Source: Cristatella mucedo (lineage: Eukaryota; Bryozoa; Phylactolaemata; Cristatellidae). From it: a stretch of DNA of 64,000 nucleotides. Where the stretch lies: contig WPIO01000009.1 in assembly GCA_009760855.2 (NCBI GenBank), positions 8,628,501 through 8,692,500 on the forward strand, in the 5' to 3' direction. The translations under genes and the position numbers were made by a program. The notes beneath the pieces were generated by a model, which did no database searches, was not told the origin of the DNA, and saw nothing but the letters and a program-made list of their open reading frames with translations. This document shows positions 62,881 through 64,000 of the stretch, one piece after another; the first letter of the stretch is position 1; every line of letters begins with the position of its first letter.

Positions 62881-63057
62881 CTGATGGCATGACGTACGGG
62901 GAACAAAAGAACCGCAGCGAAGACGCAGACGAAGCGAGCCACGCGTAGAGCATCTGCTTTTTGTTCCAATATTTGCTCACGTTATTTTTATATTTGCTAT
63001 ACAATTTTTCCAAGAGAATTCTCGCACAGCATGCAAATGTGCGTAGAAATATAAACA
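62881..63057. other. Unique sequence, nothing recognised
   Basis: Short AT-richer spacer after the LINE-A copy. Confidence 0.25.
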
Positions 63058-63135
63058 TGTGCATAATTTATAGAGCGTCCTCAATCAACTGAATCTCCAT
63101 CCTGGCGCTAAACATATGTCGCAAGGCTCGAGCTG
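63058..63135 (-). mobile_element. SINE-2 tail fragment
   Basis: Reverse strand: gctcgagccttgcgacatat (box B remnant plus start of tail), then tagcgccaggatggagattc and gaggacgctctat. It is the SINE-2 end without its first half. Confidence 0.55.
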
Positions 63136-63149
63136 TACGTAATAAATAA

Positions 63150-63305
63150 CAATACGTAATAGATTTGTGTAGCGCCGTAAGAGAACTTGGTCTCTACCCA
63201 GAAGCTTCGCATACGCGTACGCAGGGCTCGAGGCTGTACTGTACTCGGTCGTCAAAGGCGATTATCTTTACCCTCGGGCCAATCATCCAGAGTGGTGATT
63301 TGACT
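63150..63305 (-). mobile_element. SINE-2, decayed copy
   Basis: Reverse strand: a tRNA-like head remnant (tggatgattggcccgagggt), a decayed box B region ending cctcgagccctgcg, then gcgaagcttctgggtagaga and ttctcttacggcgctacac. It lies in tandem with the fragment at 63058. Confidence 0.55.
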
Positions 63306-64000
63306 TTTATGCTGTAAAAGGAATTACTGCGAAGCTTTCGTGCATATCGTGGTGCCCACATTGTTATGCAATCGAGGTATTGTTGTTGTCAATGAGAGAC
63401 GAATCCGTGGTTTGGGCAAGTAAGCATGTTACTGTAGTAGCACGAGGAGTTCTGCGGCACGTGCTCACGGACGAAATTGAATGGTCACAACAAATGGCAC
63501 ATTTGCCTCGAGAAAGCTTTGTCCAAATGCAGCTAAACATAAACAGCTCGACTCCACAAGATATCGCACTAAATCGGTAACCGCCATCATCGTGATTACC
63601 ATCGGCCGTTGGCCGTATTTCCAGGAAATTAGGATTTACCCGGGAGTGAGTGCATTTATTTTCGATGTAAAGTCGAAGGGAAGCTGACTCAGAAGTCTAG
63701 CATTTGTCTAGCAGCTGCAGTTTAGCCATTCACCCGTGCTTGAAGTTGGAGAGTATTAAGAGTCGCCTGCAGCTGCAGGACTCATTTCCGTGAGCGAGAG
63801 CTGCGAATATTTTACTTTTGGTCTAGCAAATGGCTGAAATAATACAAATTGTAATAATTCGTTCACATATTGCCTCAGGGGAACCGTATTACTATACAGG
63901 ACGCTTTAAAACTCGCCACAAGGGAAGCTATGACCAAGGATTATTTACATGCAATGTGTCATGCTTAGAAAAAGCATAGCACAGCGAGAAACTAATTATC
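63306..64000. other. Unique sequence, no gene recognised
   Basis: Short plus-strand frames (63380-63580, 63481-63687) without a domain. Nothing else seen. Confidence 0.3.

Overview
This window looks like a piece of an animal (metazoan) nuclear genome, most likely an invertebrate. The evidence is non-LTR retrotransposons of the L2/CR1 type with trinucleotide tails, tRNA-derived SINEs, long dinucleotide and tetranucleotide arrays, and no compact operon-like coding. CpG is abundant, so germline CpG methylation may be weak. I cannot name the species. No complete host protein-coding gene is recognisable. What is readable is mobile-element remains, simple repeats, and GC/CpG-rich islands that could be 5' ends of genes whose other exons lie outside the window or cannot be recognised by eye.

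Layout. About 0-7 kb: CpG-rich DNA broken by (CT)n and (AC)n/(AT)n arrays, with a SINE at 5.7 kb. 8-12.5 kb: a LINE-A 3' piece, a SINE-1 and a solo LINE tail module. 12.5-13.8 kb: a strong CpG-rich island. 15-19.3 kb: LINE-B and LINE-A pieces and (GA)n arrays. 21-22.4 kb: a SINE-1 and a broken ORF from a transposon-associated protein family. 22.7-25.4 kb: a CpG-rich island, a 15-bp minisatellite and almost 1 kb of (GA)n with internal higher-order structure. 25.6-31.3 kb: five LINE pieces, a 14-bp minisatellite, an island and CT-rich DNA. 31.5-38.6 kb: a CATCTC hexamer array, an island, a SINE-1, LINE-A copies and a compound CTG/CGG repeat. 39.25-40.17 kb: a 0.9-kb CAGG array. 42-45.3 kb: LINE-A, LINE-C and LINE-B in a row. 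48.5 kb: a second structured (GA)n array. 50-58 kb: SINEs, LINE tails, CAG and GA arrays. 58.7-62.9 kb: a nested cluster with the two longest LINE-A copies, both on the minus strand, carrying recognisable reverse transcriptase domains.

How the parts relate. LINE-A is the dominant element, about 16 pieces and roughly one sixth of the window. All copies are 5'-truncated and none is intact. Its last ~65 nt can fold into a hairpin (outer stem AAAGCGCC/GGCGCTTT). The same hairpin module ends the tRNA-headed SINE-2 family and also occurs alone at 12.4 and 53.4 kb, and inserted inside another LINE copy at 18.9 kb. This is the pattern expected if the LINE-A reverse transcriptase recognises this 3' structure and mobilises any RNA carrying it, as described for the eel UnaL2/UnaSINE1 pair. 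The LINE-A stop codon (TGA in most copies) is CGA, CGG or CAA in four diverged copies, and the frame after it stays open, which suggests a lost C-terminal extension. The two long LINE-A copies share about 465 bp without a visible difference while their flanks differ, which suggests gene conversion.
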